A stretch of 64,000 bases of DNA from Flagellimonas lutaonensis (GCF_000963865.1 NZ_CP011071.1:2530001-2594000), one strand, 5' to 3'. Shown: positions 54,439 to 63,778, counted from the first letter of the stretch. Numbers and translations: made by a program. The notes: a model not told the origin generated them from the sequence alone.

Positions 54439-55223
54439 TACCTAGACCAGACATCGCAAAATGGCAAGACCATGCTCCATGGAAACAATTTTCACAAGTG
54501 GAGCAAGACTTGGTTATTAGTAGAAGCTTGGTGTCATTGTTCTCTGATGATTTCCTTCGAGAGAACTTGGCCTTTAGGGGCGGTACCGCATTGCATAAAT
54601 TGTATTTGAATCCCGCGCCCAGATATTCCGAAGACATCGACCTTGTTCAGATAAAGCCCGGACCCATAAAACCAATTATGAAGCATATCGGCAAAGTAAT
54701 CGATTTTTTCGAAGAAGACAGGCAGACTGCTATCCGTGGCCATGGTGCGAAGGCATTGTATCGATTTAACTCGGAATATGAAAACATTCGACTGCGGCTC
54801 AAGCTGGAAATTAATTGCAAGGAACATTTTAATGTGCTGCCATGGACAGAATTCCCATTTGAGGTGAAGAATGATTGGTTTACGGGAAATGCTATCATAA
54901 GAACGTATAATATCAACGAGTTGTTGAGTACTAAGCTTAGGGCATTGTATCAACGGAGTAAAGGGAGAGATTTGTTCGATTTGGATTATTCACGCTTACA
55001 CATGAGTTTGGACATCGACTCCATAATTCAAGGCTTTCGAGAGTACATCTATTTCTCAACGGGAAGAATACCTAGTAAGAAAGAATTTTTGCAAAACATT
55101 GAAGCAAAAGAAAGCGACCCAAATTTTGCGGGTGATATGGAAGGATTGTTGAGAACAGGGATTAATTATAACCAAGAAGCTGCTTTTGAGTGGCTAAGAG
55201 AAACCTTTATTGAAAAAATTTAA
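54435..55223 (+). CDS. abiEii: AbiEii-family nucleotidyltransferase toxin
   Basis: The 262-residue protein has the DNA-polymerase-beta-like nucleotidyltransferase motif: LAFRGGTALHKLYLNPA, then PRYSEDIDLVQIK with the metal-binding Asp pair. The C-terminal family block is NELLSTKLRALYQRSKGRDL followed by FDLDY. AbiEii toxins transfer nucleotides to tRNA or other targets and stop growth in phage-infected cells. All motif residues are in place, so it should be active. It overlaps abiEi by ATGA, the standard arrangement of this type IV-like system. Confidence 0.9.
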   Translation: MIPRPDIAKWQDHAPWKQFSQVEQDLVISRSLVSLFSDDFLRENLAFRGGTALHKLYLNPAPRYSEDIDLVQIKPGPIKPIMKHIGKVIDFFEEDRQTAIRGHGAKALYRFNSEYENIRLRLKLEINCKEHFNVLPWTEFPFEVKNDWFTGNAIIRTYNINELLSTKLRALYQRSKGRDLFDLDYSRLHMSLDIDSIIQGFREYIYFSTGRIPSKKEFLQNIEAKESDPNFAGDMEGLLRTGINYNQEAAFEWLRETFIEKI

Positions 55224-55365
55224 ATTTAAGATACTATCGGAATCAGCAAAGAAGGATTACGTAATGAGAAAAACTGGAAAAATTATGAATCCAAACTCTT
55301 TACTCAAATGCCATTAACAGAATGAGGATGCTATTTAAACTATTCAAAAAAACCAACAAACGACA

Positions 55366-56622
55366 ATGAACAACCACATATCTGAAATAGTAACTTCATT
55401 TAAAGGTGTTCTAAAAAGTTTTGTAGAAGGGGTGGAATATAAAAAAAGTCCGCCTTTAGGCCCGCCAGAAGAGTTACCAGTGTTAACAGAGGAAGAACTT
55501 AAAACACTTCAAAGACCAGTTTTCGGAGAGGACTTAGGAGCCGCTCGTTCCTACAATAGGATTAAAATCGTAGAAGAACCTAGCCCAAAAAGTGTTAATC
55601 TCCCAACTATTGAAGATTTAAGCAATATCAATATTTGTGGAATTGATGGGAGTAATCAGAGGATTGAAAAATCTACTTTCTACTTCATATTAACAAGAGC
55701 TGCCATTGTTGAGTTCAGATATTCGATAAATAATCTGAAGCCATATTTTTATAATAAACTGATAGACAGTAATGCCGTTGTTTGGGTGGATGGGAATGTC
55801 TTCAATGAAGATGTAGTACTTCAAACTCAGAAGTTAAATAAGGAGGCTAGTATTTTAAGACAAATACAAAATAATCAGGAACGGCCTTTTCTACTTAAAT
55901 ATTCCCCCGATACAATTGACAAAAGCCCCAGTTCCCACGCTTTAGGTTGGGCAGTAAAGTTACAGCAGACGCTTGAAATGGCATGTTTAGAGCACCTTAA
56001 AAATATTGATGTAGAAACGGTATGTATTAAAGATGGCCCCTTATTTTCGACTAGTATGTCGCCACAAGAAACCTTGGATGGTCTTAATCCTATTTTCAGT
56101 TGGGGTAACAAAATCTTAGTTGCATGCTCTAAAAGAATAAAGGATTCAAGATTACTTGTGGAATTACTTCAACTAAATTCAGAGGTGAAAGATTTCTGGT
56201 TTCCAAATCAGAATATCACATCAAATACTTTAAAACAAGTATCAACTGACTCCATTTTATTGCCGCGAATTTTGGAACCAGGATGTCGAACTCCCTTAAT
56301 GGAGGCTGTTCCTATATCTAGACAGGCAGTTGTAAATGACGAACCAAGATTAATGCCTTTAACATGTTATTATTTAAGCCGTCATAGACCGCATACATAT
56401 ATTAGAATTGAAATACCAAAATTTATGTGGTTAAATAATAAAGAAAAAGTAGAAAGAGCAATAAACATTGTTGCTTGGCAGCACGAACTAGGACATCGCG
56501 CGCCATTGGTTCAGTTGGCCTCAGATTTAAGGTGTCAACTGGGTTATGAGAAAAATATATTGGAAAAACAGACAGATTCATTTTTACATAAAAATAAACT
56601 GGATTTCCCTGAGGATTATTAA
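55366..56622 (+). CDS. NurA-like nuclease
   Basis: The 418-residue protein shows the NurA RNase H-like layout: NINICGIDGSNQRIEKSTFY with the first metal Asp (D94), VVWVDGNVFNED (D142), ETVCIKDGPLFSTSMSPQET with the next Asp (D223), KILVACSKRIKDSRLL (the usual Lys), and the C-terminal IVAWQHELGHRAPLVQLASDL. It would be a 5'-3' exonuclease/endonuclease working with a HerA hexamer. The N-terminal 85 residues are specific to this protein. HerA follows after 13 bp. The assignment rests on motif order and the HerA neighbour. Confidence 0.8.
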   Translation: MNNHISEIVTSFKGVLKSFVEGVEYKKSPPLGPPEELPVLTEEELKTLQRPVFGEDLGAARSYNRIKIVEEPSPKSVNLPTIEDLSNINICGIDGSNQRIEKSTFYFILTRAAIVEFRYSINNLKPYFYNKLIDSNAVVWVDGNVFNEDVVLQTQKLNKEASILRQIQNNQERPFLLKYSPDTIDKSPSSHALGWAVKLQQTLEMACLEHLKNIDVETVCIKDGPLFSTSMSPQETLDGLNPIFSWGNKILVACSKRIKDSRLLVELLQLNSEVKDFWFPNQNITSNTLKQVSTDSILLPRILEPGCRTPLMEAVPISRQAVVNDEPRLMPLTCYYLSRHRPHTYIRIEIPKFMWLNNKEKVERAINIVAWQHELGHRAPLVQLASDLRCQLGYEKNILEKQTDSFLHKNKLDFPEDY

Positions 56623-56635
56623 TAACATATAGAAG

Positions 56636-58420
56636 ATGAAGAACAAGAATACAGCTCGGCCATATGCAGACTTAAAAACTCCATTCATAGTTGATAAGAA
56701 TGGAGCATTTGCAGAATATATAGTACAGGAACCCGAGGAAATGCCAGATATAGCATTAGGGGCAACCGTCATAATAAGAGACCTTAAAGGGAAAAAAGAA
56801 TTTTGGATTGCTGGTCAAATAGTTGGATTAAGATCTATTTCTCCATTTAGTCCAGAAAGGGAAAATCTGCTGTATTTAGAACCAGAAGTAGAAGATCCCA
56901 CTTCGGTATTAGATGAGGTGACAGGCCCTCATACACATCAACCAATGATAATAAGAGTTTCTTTAGAAAGGGAAATGTTTTTGGAAAAAAATTCAAATAA
57001 TCGAAAATTCAATTCTTTTCCTGTTCAACGACCTCCTTCTGCAAGAAGTAGGCTGTATTTCCCCAACATTATCCCCAATGATGATGATTCTCCGTCCCTT
57101 CAAGAAATCTTGGACGTAAGAGCAGATGGAATATCTTTCGGTATGATTGGCTTTGGAAATACGCCGTATGAGAGCAGTGGTGAGTTTTTGAATTACAAAT
57201 GGGATATTGACAAACTGGACAACAAACACATTTTTGTTGTCGGTGAGAGTGGGTCTGGAAAGACTGTATTTCTAAAAAACCTTGCCTATGAGCTAAGAAA
57301 ACACAATAAAAACAACAGGGTTATATTAACAGATGTGCAAGGTGACATAATACAATTACTCCTACCAAACGTAGCGGAAATTCTAAAACCGTCAGGTTGG
57401 CAAACAAAAATCAAAGTTGAATCTGTAGAGGATACTATTCAAAAATTTAAAAAATTTCAACTCATTATACCCGCTAGGCCAGAAGGTACTTCGCCAAATT
57501 TGCAAGCTTTAAAAAAATTAGCCAAAAATAATGGAGTTGATGTTAAAGAAATTGGTTTGAGACTTCAAGACCTTTCAGCTCCATCCGATGTAGAATATCT
57601 ATTCAGAACATCCTCAGAACAAGTTGCAATGTTGCTGGATGATGAAGCTGAATATCTAAAAAACCATCCAAGCAATCCGAATCCTGCCTCCATTGACAAT
57701 CTAAGAAGAATGATTCAGCACTTGTTGAATAATAATGATTCAAGGCAAATTCCCTGCCATAATGGAACTTCGTACTATCAATCGACTTATTCTGCAGCTC
57801 TTAGAGCATTAAGGAGTTTGGGGCAATATTTTGATTATCATCAAAACTCCTTGAACAGTGACCAAATGCCGTTAAATTACTTCGACTTTGACGGAACTAC
57901 GATACTTTATCTTGACGAACTTGATCAAGATGAGAGAATCATGTGGGAAATGCAGCTTGTCAAATGGCTATATGAAAATAAGAAGCAAGACTGGAATGCC
58001 TTTGTGTTTTTTGATGAAGCCCATCAAATTATACCTGCAAAGCCTTCTGGGATTGGAGCAGTCGGAACGTTTGAAAGACTGAGGATAAACTTTGAAAAAC
58101 TTGCGAGAGAAGGTAGGAAATTTGGAATAAATTTAGTGCTTAGCACACAAAATCCTAAAGACTTACATCCAATTGTCCCAGAACAATGCCCTACTCGAAT
58201 TGTTATGAAAATAAACCCAAGAAATGCAAAATACTCGTTTTTAGATGACAATTTGGCGATGATTGCCAATAGATTTCGTCATGGACAGTTTTGGATTCAA
58301 AGCCCTTTTAACGGAACCGCTGATTGGGTAAGAGTACATAGTGTAGCCCCCGCCATACCACATCAACCAATGACTGATTTTTGGAGAAAAGCAATTGATA
58401 TAGCCTCTAAAACAAATTGA
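56636..58420 (+). CDS. HerA-like DNA-translocating ATPase
   Basis: The 594-residue FtsK-HerA family ATPase starts with a HAS-barrel-like domain, residues about 20-115 (AFAEYIVQEPEEMPDIALGA; IAGQIVGLRSISPFSPE). The RecA-like core has Walker A GESGSGKT at 203-210, Walker B FVFFDEAH near 456-463, LAREGRKFGINLVLSTQNPK (sensor and the polar Gln) and PTRIVMKINPRNA as in HerA. It probably forms a hexamer that pumps DNA to NurA. A helical insertion lies between residues 290 and 400. The next gene starts 1 bp after its stop. Confidence 0.9.
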   Translation: MKNKNTARPYADLKTPFIVDKNGAFAEYIVQEPEEMPDIALGATVIIRDLKGKKEFWIAGQIVGLRSISPFSPERENLLYLEPEVEDPTSVLDEVTGPHTHQPMIIRVSLEREMFLEKNSNNRKFNSFPVQRPPSARSRLYFPNIIPNDDDSPSLQEILDVRADGISFGMIGFGNTPYESSGEFLNYKWDIDKLDNKHIFVVGESGSGKTVFLKNLAYELRKHNKNNRVILTDVQGDIIQLLLPNVAEILKPSGWQTKIKVESVEDTIQKFKKFQLIIPARPEGTSPNLQALKKLAKNNGVDVKEIGLRLQDLSAPSDVEYLFRTSSEQVAMLLDDEAEYLKNHPSNPNPASIDNLRRMIQHLLNNNDSRQIPCHNGTSYYQSTYSAALRALRSLGQYFDYHQNSLNSDQMPLNYFDFDGTTILYLDELDQDERIMWEMQLVKWLYENKKQDWNAFVFFDEAHQIIPAKPSGIGAVGTFERLRINFEKLAREGRKFGINLVLSTQNPKDLHPIVPEQCPTRIVMKINPRNAKYSFLDDNLAMIANRFRHGQFWIQSPFNGTADWVRVHSVAPAIPHQPMTDFWRKAIDIASKTN

Positions 58421-58421
58421 T

Positions 58422-59324
58422 ATGTTTGAAAGAAGAAGGGCATATAACCCAAAAAAGGCTTGGTCAAAAAATGAAGAGGAGAAACTTTTAAACCATCTTA
58501 AATCTAAGGGTTTTAATTCAAAGATATTACAGAAAATGTTTCCCGACAGAACAATGGCTTCGATTAGAAGTAAAACAAGAAAATTAAGAATAAAGCATGA
58601 TATTTTCGGGGAATCATATCGGGAAACTAAAAAAGATTTTACTAAGAAACATGCGGAGATAATAAAGCCTGAAAGTGTTTTTGAAGCTTATTGTGGCACA
58701 GGTCATCAAACCATTATTTGGGAGAAATATTGCAATAATATTTTCGCAAGTGATAAGGATAAAAATAAAAGAACACCCTTTATTAATGCCATAAAAAGAA
58801 TAGGATACATAGAAAGCTCAACTTATTCGGACTGGTTAGGATACAAAAAAGAAAAGAAAAATATATGCTTTTATAACGGAGATGTTTTAAACGCTGCAAT
58901 TGAGATAAAGCAAGATAACATTAAAATTGATGTTCTAGATCTTGATACTTGTGGTTCCACGCTACCGATTCTACCCATGTTAATTAATCTGATTAAACCG
59001 AAATTTTTGTTTATAACTCATGGTGAGTTTCACTCGATGAGATTTAAAAGGGATGATGTATTGAGGCGTGTTCTTTTTCATAGAGACATAAATGACACGT
59101 GCTTGGACCTAACAGTAGATGAATTGTCTAAAGAACTTGACAAGGCAGTCAAAATATCAGCTCTCAGATCACACAATGAAACACAAGATTCGTATTGGGC
59201 GGAATTGATAGATGAGGTATGGCTAGGATCAAAATTTCACGGAATGCTCAGACGAGTGTATAAAATAATAAAGGCTCCTGCAACTTCTGATTGTCTAAAT
59301 GAATTATTATATCAAAAATTTTGA
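58422..59324 (+). CDS. Myb/SANT-like domain fused to a Trm1-like methyltransferase fold
   Basis: The 300-residue protein combines two parts. Residues 12-57 (KAWSKNEEEKLLNHLKSKGF, then PDRTMASIRSKTRKL) fit a Myb/SANT-type DNA-binding helix bundle. Residues 83-205 have a class I methyltransferase layout: VFEAYCGTGHQTIIW (SAM-binding loop), FASDKDKNKR (ribose acidic residue), FYNGDVLNAAI and VLDLDTCGSTLPILPMLINL, which resembles the DPFGS motif IV of Trm1 tRNA methyltransferases but with T-C in place of P-F. It may modify nucleic acid or act as a SAM-binding sensor. It is the third gene of the NurA-HerA operon; no described system with this combination is known to me. Confidence 0.6.
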   Translation: MFERRRAYNPKKAWSKNEEEKLLNHLKSKGFNSKILQKMFPDRTMASIRSKTRKLRIKHDIFGESYRETKKDFTKKHAEIIKPESVFEAYCGTGHQTIIWEKYCNNIFASDKDKNKRTPFINAIKRIGYIESSTYSDWLGYKKEKKNICFYNGDVLNAAIEIKQDNIKIDVLDLDTCGSTLPILPMLINLIKPKFLFITHGEFHSMRFKRDDVLRRVLFHRDINDTCLDLTVDELSKELDKAVKISALRSHNETQDSYWAELIDEVWLGSKFHGMLRRVYKIIKAPATSDCLNELLYQKF

Positions 59325-59491
59325 TTTGAAACCTAATTGGAAACGCCGGACATAGTATACCACCCTCGCCGGGTTAAAGTGACCATAGCTGGCCGGACGA
59401 AACTGACCCCCCCGCGCCGGGCCAAAGTGTACCACCTTTAGATTAGATCTATCTCTAAATGGCGAAGTGCTTTTTTTGCTAAAAAAGCACC

Positions 59492-61036
59492 ATGGCGAAC
59501 AAGCAGATAGATATGCGAAAAATAAAACTGATTTATAAGCTCTACACCTCTGGTGTAAGCAAGCGACGGATAAGCCAGCAATTGGGCATATCCCGCGTTA
59601 CCATTAGAAAGTACATCGAATTCTTCAAGCGGTACCGTTTCACGGGGTACGAAGTGGAGAAGATGACCCTGGAGGAACTCCACAATCTTTTTAAGGACGG
59701 GCAAAGGCCGAAGAGCCAACGCCTGCTGACCCTAAGGCAGTACTTTCCCCACTTTGACAAGGAACTCCGCAAGACGGGCGTTACGCGACGATTGCTGTGG
59801 GAGGAATATTATGCGAAGCACCCCGATGGGTTCAGGCTCTCACAGTTCAAGTATTGGTACGCCGAATGGCGCAAGGAGACCTCGCCCGTGATGCACATGG
59901 AGCATAAGGCCGGCGACAAGCTCTTTATCGACTTCACGGGAAAGAAACTCCATATCGTCGACAGGGACACCGGCGAACTTCAGGAACTGGAAGTGTTCGT
60001 GTGCATACTGGGCAGCAGCCAGTATACCTATGTGGAGGCCTGCGCAAGCCAAAAACTGGAAGATTTTATACGTTGTACCGAGAACGCCCTATGGTTCTAT
60101 GGCGGCGTGCCAAAGGCCTTGGTGCCCGATAACCTCAAATCGGCCGTGACAAAGAGCAGTCGTTACGAACCTAGTTTGAACAAGGTATTCGCGGACTTTG
60201 CCGAACATTACGAAACAGCCGTACTGCCCACACGTACCTACAGGCCAAGGGACAAGGCCATAGTGGAGAACGCCGTGAAGATAATCTACACTAGGGTGTT
60301 CGCCCCTTTACGGAACCGGACCTTCCATAACATCACAGATATCAACAAAGCGATATGGGAGCTGTTAGAGAAGCACAATGGAATGTCATTTAGGGGGAGG
60401 GAATACTCCCGTTGTTCATTGTTCCTTGAGATAGAGAGGCAAGAACTGATGCCCTTGCCCGAAAAACGCTATGAGATAAAAAGGTATGCCCGAGGTACCG
60501 TGCACAAGAACAGCCATATCTATTTTGGGAAGGACAAGCACTATTACAGTGTTCCCTATCGCCATATCGGCAAACAGGTCAAGCTGGTCTATACCGACAG
60601 CATCGTCGAGATTTACCATAAACACGAAAGGTTCGCGGTACATAAAAGGAACAAAAAGAAATATGGCTATACCACCCTGGCCGACCATATGCCATCGCAC
60701 CACCGCTTTGTGAGCGAATGGAGCAGTGAGAGGTTCATTGGTTGGGCAGGCAATATCGGCGAACACTGCAAAGGGTACATCATCGCCATATTGGAAAAGA
60801 AACAGCACCCGGAACAATCCTATAAATCCTGTCTTGGCATATTGCACCTTGCCAAAAAGTATGGAAGGGAACGTCTTGAGAACGCCTGCAAACGTGCCTC
60901 GGAATATGGAGCGTACAATTACAATATGGTCGAGCGCATCTTAAAGAAGGGATGGGACCAAATTGATGAAGGTATCGACGGGGATCTGGAAATGCCCGAG
61001 CACAAGAACATAAGGGGCGGAAAATACTATGAATAA
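59492..61036 (+). CDS. istA: IS21 transposase IstA, copy 2
   Basis: The 514-residue protein equals copy 1 in every residue compared. The HTH region (GISRVTIRKYIEFFKRY) and the catalytic DDE motifs (FIDFTGKK, VPDNLKSA, KAIVENAVK) are intact. The istB gene starts 24 bp after the stop. Confidence 0.95.
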   Translation: MANKQIDMRKIKLIYKLYTSGVSKRRISQQLGISRVTIRKYIEFFKRYRFTGYEVEKMTLEELHNLFKDGQRPKSQRLLTLRQYFPHFDKELRKTGVTRRLLWEEYYAKHPDGFRLSQFKYWYAEWRKETSPVMHMEHKAGDKLFIDFTGKKLHIVDRDTGELQELEVFVCILGSSQYTYVEACASQKLEDFIRCTENALWFYGGVPKALVPDNLKSAVTKSSRYEPSLNKVFADFAEHYETAVLPTRTYRPRDKAIVENAVKIIYTRVFAPLRNRTFHNITDINKAIWELLEKHNGMSFRGREYSRCSLFLEIERQELMPLPEKRYEIKRYARGTVHKNSHIYFGKDKHYYSVPYRHIGKQVKLVYTDSIVEIYHKHERFAVHKRNKKKYGYTTLADHMPSHHRFVSEWSSERFIGWAGNIGEHCKGYIIAILEKKQHPEQSYKSCLGILHLAKKYGRERLENACKRASEYGAYNYNMVERILKKGWDQIDEGIDGDLEMPEHKNIRGGKYYE

Positions 61037-61060
61037 AAACAACACTTAAAAACAGAACAT

Positions 61061-61798
61061 ATGAACGAAAAAACAATGGAACTGATGAAACAAATGAGGT
61101 TCTTTGGAATGCACAGGGCCTTCGCCACAACAATGGAAACCGGAGGTGCCGATACCACCTACACCAATGACGAGCTCATCGCCTATCTCATCCAGAGCGA
61201 ATGGGACGACCGCCGCAACCGCAGGATAGAGCGATTGACCAAGTCCGCAAGGTTCAGGTACACGGCCGTTATGGAGGCCTTGGACTACCGTCCATCGCGC
61301 CAACTGGACAAAAATCTTGTACAGCGGCTCGGCTCCTGCGGCTTTATCCGAAAAAGGGAGAACATACTTGTCACGGGCAGTACGGGCGTGGGCAAAAGTT
61401 ATCTGGCCTCCGCCATTGGCCACCAGGCCTGCTCGATGGGGTATAGAACAATGTACTTCAACACCGCCAAACTATTCACCCTGCTAAAGACCTCCAAGGC
61501 CGACGGTTCCTACCTGAAACAGATAAACCGATTGGAAAGACAGGACTTGCTCATATTGGATGATTTTGGGCTGAAGCCCCTGGACAACATAAACCGCCAC
61601 TCCCTGATGGAGATCATCGAGGACAGGCACGGCAAAAGATCCACCATAATAGCATCACAGCTACCTGTCGAAGTATGGCACGACATTATAGGTGAAAAAA
61701 CACTGGCCGATGCCATCCTGGACCGTTTGGTGCACACGGCACACAGAATAGATATAAAAGGAGAATCAATGAGAAGAAAATTGAAAAATAAAAACTAA
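61061..61798 (+). CDS. istB: IS21 helper ATPase IstB, copy 2
   Basis: The 245-residue ATPase has Walker A GSTGVGKS and Walker B LLILDDFG intact. One residue differs from copy 1 (Thr for Ala in MHRAFATTMETGG), caused by one base. The near identity shows that one IS21 copy derives from the other recently. Confidence 0.95.
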   Translation: MNEKTMELMKQMRFFGMHRAFATTMETGGADTTYTNDELIAYLIQSEWDDRRNRRIERLTKSARFRYTAVMEALDYRPSRQLDKNLVQRLGSCGFIRKRENILVTGSTGVGKSYLASAIGHQACSMGYRTMYFNTAKLFTLLKTSKADGSYLKQINRLERQDLLILDDFGLKPLDNINRHSLMEIIEDRHGKRSTIIASQLPVEVWHDIIGEKTLADAILDRLVHTAHRIDIKGESMRRKLKNKN

Positions 61799-61891
61799 GT
61801 TTAACCCACGGATAGATCAAATCTGAGCAGTTCGTTTACACTGGTCACTTTCATCCGGCGAAGGTGGGTCACTTTACCCGGCTTATCCATT

Positions 61892-62512
61892 ATGTTAGAT
61901 AACTCCACTAGTTTTTCTGTCAACAATGCCAATTTAACCATTAAAAAACTTCAAAGTTTAGACATCGAACGCTTGGCCAGGGCCAACAGAATAAATTTTG
62001 AAAAATGGGAAAACGGTGATTCTCAATACCTTTCGTTCATAAAAGGAACAAGGGGTATTTCGCTTTATTTTCAAAAATTTATTGGAAGTACAGATTTAAC
62101 ATCTTCAAGGGAAAACACGAATAACCTGAAGAATGCTATGACAAAATACATGAGCGATGAAGGTTATACAAATGAAGAAAAAAGATTGACGTACCATAAA
62201 GTCAATGATTATGCGAGACAAAAATATGATTTGGATGAAGATTTGGAACTCAATGCCCTTGCAGTGTTGATTAACGAAATGAATCCTGAAGGCTTTACAA
62301 ATTATATTCAAGAAAATGAAGATTTGGAAGTAAGTGGTAGTTTCAGGGTAACACAGAAAACGCATTTGAAATTTCTAACTTGGCAAACTGTGAAGGAGAA
62401 AGGATATTCCTTAGAATTTGATAGAGGATTGATAGGGAATAAAATTCGTAAAAATGGAAGTGATATAGTGATAAAGAATGTTCCGGCAGACGTTCTTAAA
62501 GAATTTAACTAA
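61892..62512 (+). pseudogene. NdpA/YejK-like nucleoid-associated protein, N-terminus removed by IS21
   Basis: The 206 residues match the C-terminal two thirds of the 37-kDa nucleoid-associated protein family (NA37): DIERLARANRINFEKWENGD, QYLSFIKGTRGISLYFQKFI, VSGSFRVTQKTHLKFLTWQT and LEFDRGLIGNKIRKNGSDIV. Relatives are about 330 residues, so roughly 110-120 are missing on the IS21 side. The frame runs from the IS edge, and the ATG at 61892 may restart translation, but the product lacks the N-terminal domain. Its stop overlaps the next start by one base (TAATG), so it still couples to the membrane protein gene. Confidence 0.75.
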
Positions 62513-63711
62513 TGAATCTAAAAGATTTTATAGCAATTAGAAAGTCTTTGATTCAAACTACGGTCGAAGAATCTAATATCTCAGGTATTATTGAGAATAT
62601 ACAGCCTCATCATACCACAGCCATTGAAAGCCTGGAAGAATGCATACTTGATTTGAAAGACGAAGAAGGAACAGCCCATATAGCTGCTAACGCAAAGGAA
62701 TTAGAAGGACAGAACATTTCTATTGAACTCGCTCACGGTGAATTTCCTAATTATTTCGAAACATTCGCTGATCTAATCAACAAGCATCCCTATTCATTCG
62801 ACCTATTGGATTATTATGTCCATGAAGGCAACATCAGTCCAGATAGTACGGAGGATGGATTAATGAGTTCTTATAAAAGCACATTGAAGCTTATTGAATT
62901 TCTTAAAGACAAATCCGACTACGATAGTAATACTGGCGGGGAGTTAACTCTGTATTTTCACATGATTGGCAAGAGTTTGATTCTGCCCGTAAAATATTCA
63001 ACTGATGACCTAAAAACAACAAAAGTAGATGAAATAGAAGTCTTCGTTTCATCTTTCAGTGACGGTTTACATCAAGATGATAGAAAGAATTTGTTTAAAC
63101 ACGAACTGATTGATTTTTATGCGAAAAAGAATAAAAAATTTGGTTTTCTATTGAAGGATTGGAATGTGCTTAACGAAAACTATCTTCATAGCTTCGACTC
63201 TTATTTAGAAGGCTTTTCGTTCGAAAAAATAAAAACATCATCTTTATCGTACTTCCAAGAAATGTCGGATAAAATACATGAGACAATCAGGAAAGTATCC
63301 AACTATCTATTTGCCATCCCAATAGCATTTTTATTCTTGGTTAGCAGGCTTGATTTTGAAGAGCCATCAGCTACTAAAAATTTTGGATTATTATTTTTAG
63401 GTTATTTGTTTTTCATTTTGATATGGTGGATTTTCTTTAAAAATATCAAAGAGTCCTTAGACGCTGTCAAGAAAGAAATCCTCAGATATGAGGAAAAAAT
63501 TAAAAACGTTCCAGATTTGGAAGAAATCAAGGGAGAACTTGAAAATCTTAGAGATAAGACACTTCAAAACCAGTATAGAAAACTTATCTTATTAAAAGTT
63601 ATTTCTTTAACAATTATCCTAACCCTCACGGTTATAGTCTTAATAGTTCACAAACAGGAAATATTCTTTACTTGGGAATTTATTGCGACAAGATTTAAAA
63701 ATACTTACTAA
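62512..63711 (+). CDS. Membrane protein partner of the NdpA-like protein, unknown family
   Basis: The 399-residue protein has a soluble N-terminal region of about 255 residues (helical and acidic, e.g. ILDLKDEEGTAHIAANAKEL) and three hydrophobic helices: VSNYLFAIPIAFLFLVSRL, FGLLFLGYLFFILIWWIFF and LILLKVISLTIILTLTVIVL, with a coiled coil between the second and third (KKEILRYEEKIKNVPDLEEI). No family is recognised. The one-base overlap with the NdpA-like gene shows joint translation. A DNA-binding protein tied to a membrane protein is reminiscent of abortive-infection pairs, but that is inference only. Confidence 0.65.
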   Translation: MNLKDFIAIRKSLIQTTVEESNISGIIENIQPHHTTAIESLEECILDLKDEEGTAHIAANAKELEGQNISIELAHGEFPNYFETFADLINKHPYSFDLLDYYVHEGNISPDSTEDGLMSSYKSTLKLIEFLKDKSDYDSNTGGELTLYFHMIGKSLILPVKYSTDDLKTTKVDEIEVFVSSFSDGLHQDDRKNLFKHELIDFYAKKNKKFGFLLKDWNVLNENYLHSFDSYLEGFSFEKIKTSSLSYFQEMSDKIHETIRKVSNYLFAIPIAFLFLVSRLDFEEPSATKNFGLLFLGYLFFILIWWIFFKNIKESLDAVKKEILRYEEKIKNVPDLEEIKGELENLRDKTLQNQYRKLILLKVISLTIILTLTVIVLIVHKQEIFFTWEFIATRFKNTY

Positions 63712-63778
63712 ATTACTTCAAGAACAGAAGCAAATTCATCCCAAATTGAAACATAAGAAACCATTTAACACCATATTT

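Larger units (their letters stand above)
59338..61889 (+). mobile_element. IS21-family insertion sequence, copy 2
   Basis: The element is 2552 bp, equal in length to copy 1 and opposite in orientation, ends TGGAAACGCCGG and TGGATAAGCCGG (reverse complement). Flanks CTAAT and TTATG do not match. The right end cuts an NdpA-like gene. The left end lies 14 bp after the methyltransferase-like gene, leaving that operon intact. Confidence 0.92.

Noticed and set aside
48279-61889. Composite transposon made by the two IS21 copies
   Set aside because: The outermost flanks (AAATT at 48278 and TTATG at 61890) do not form a duplication, and genes are cut at three of the edges.
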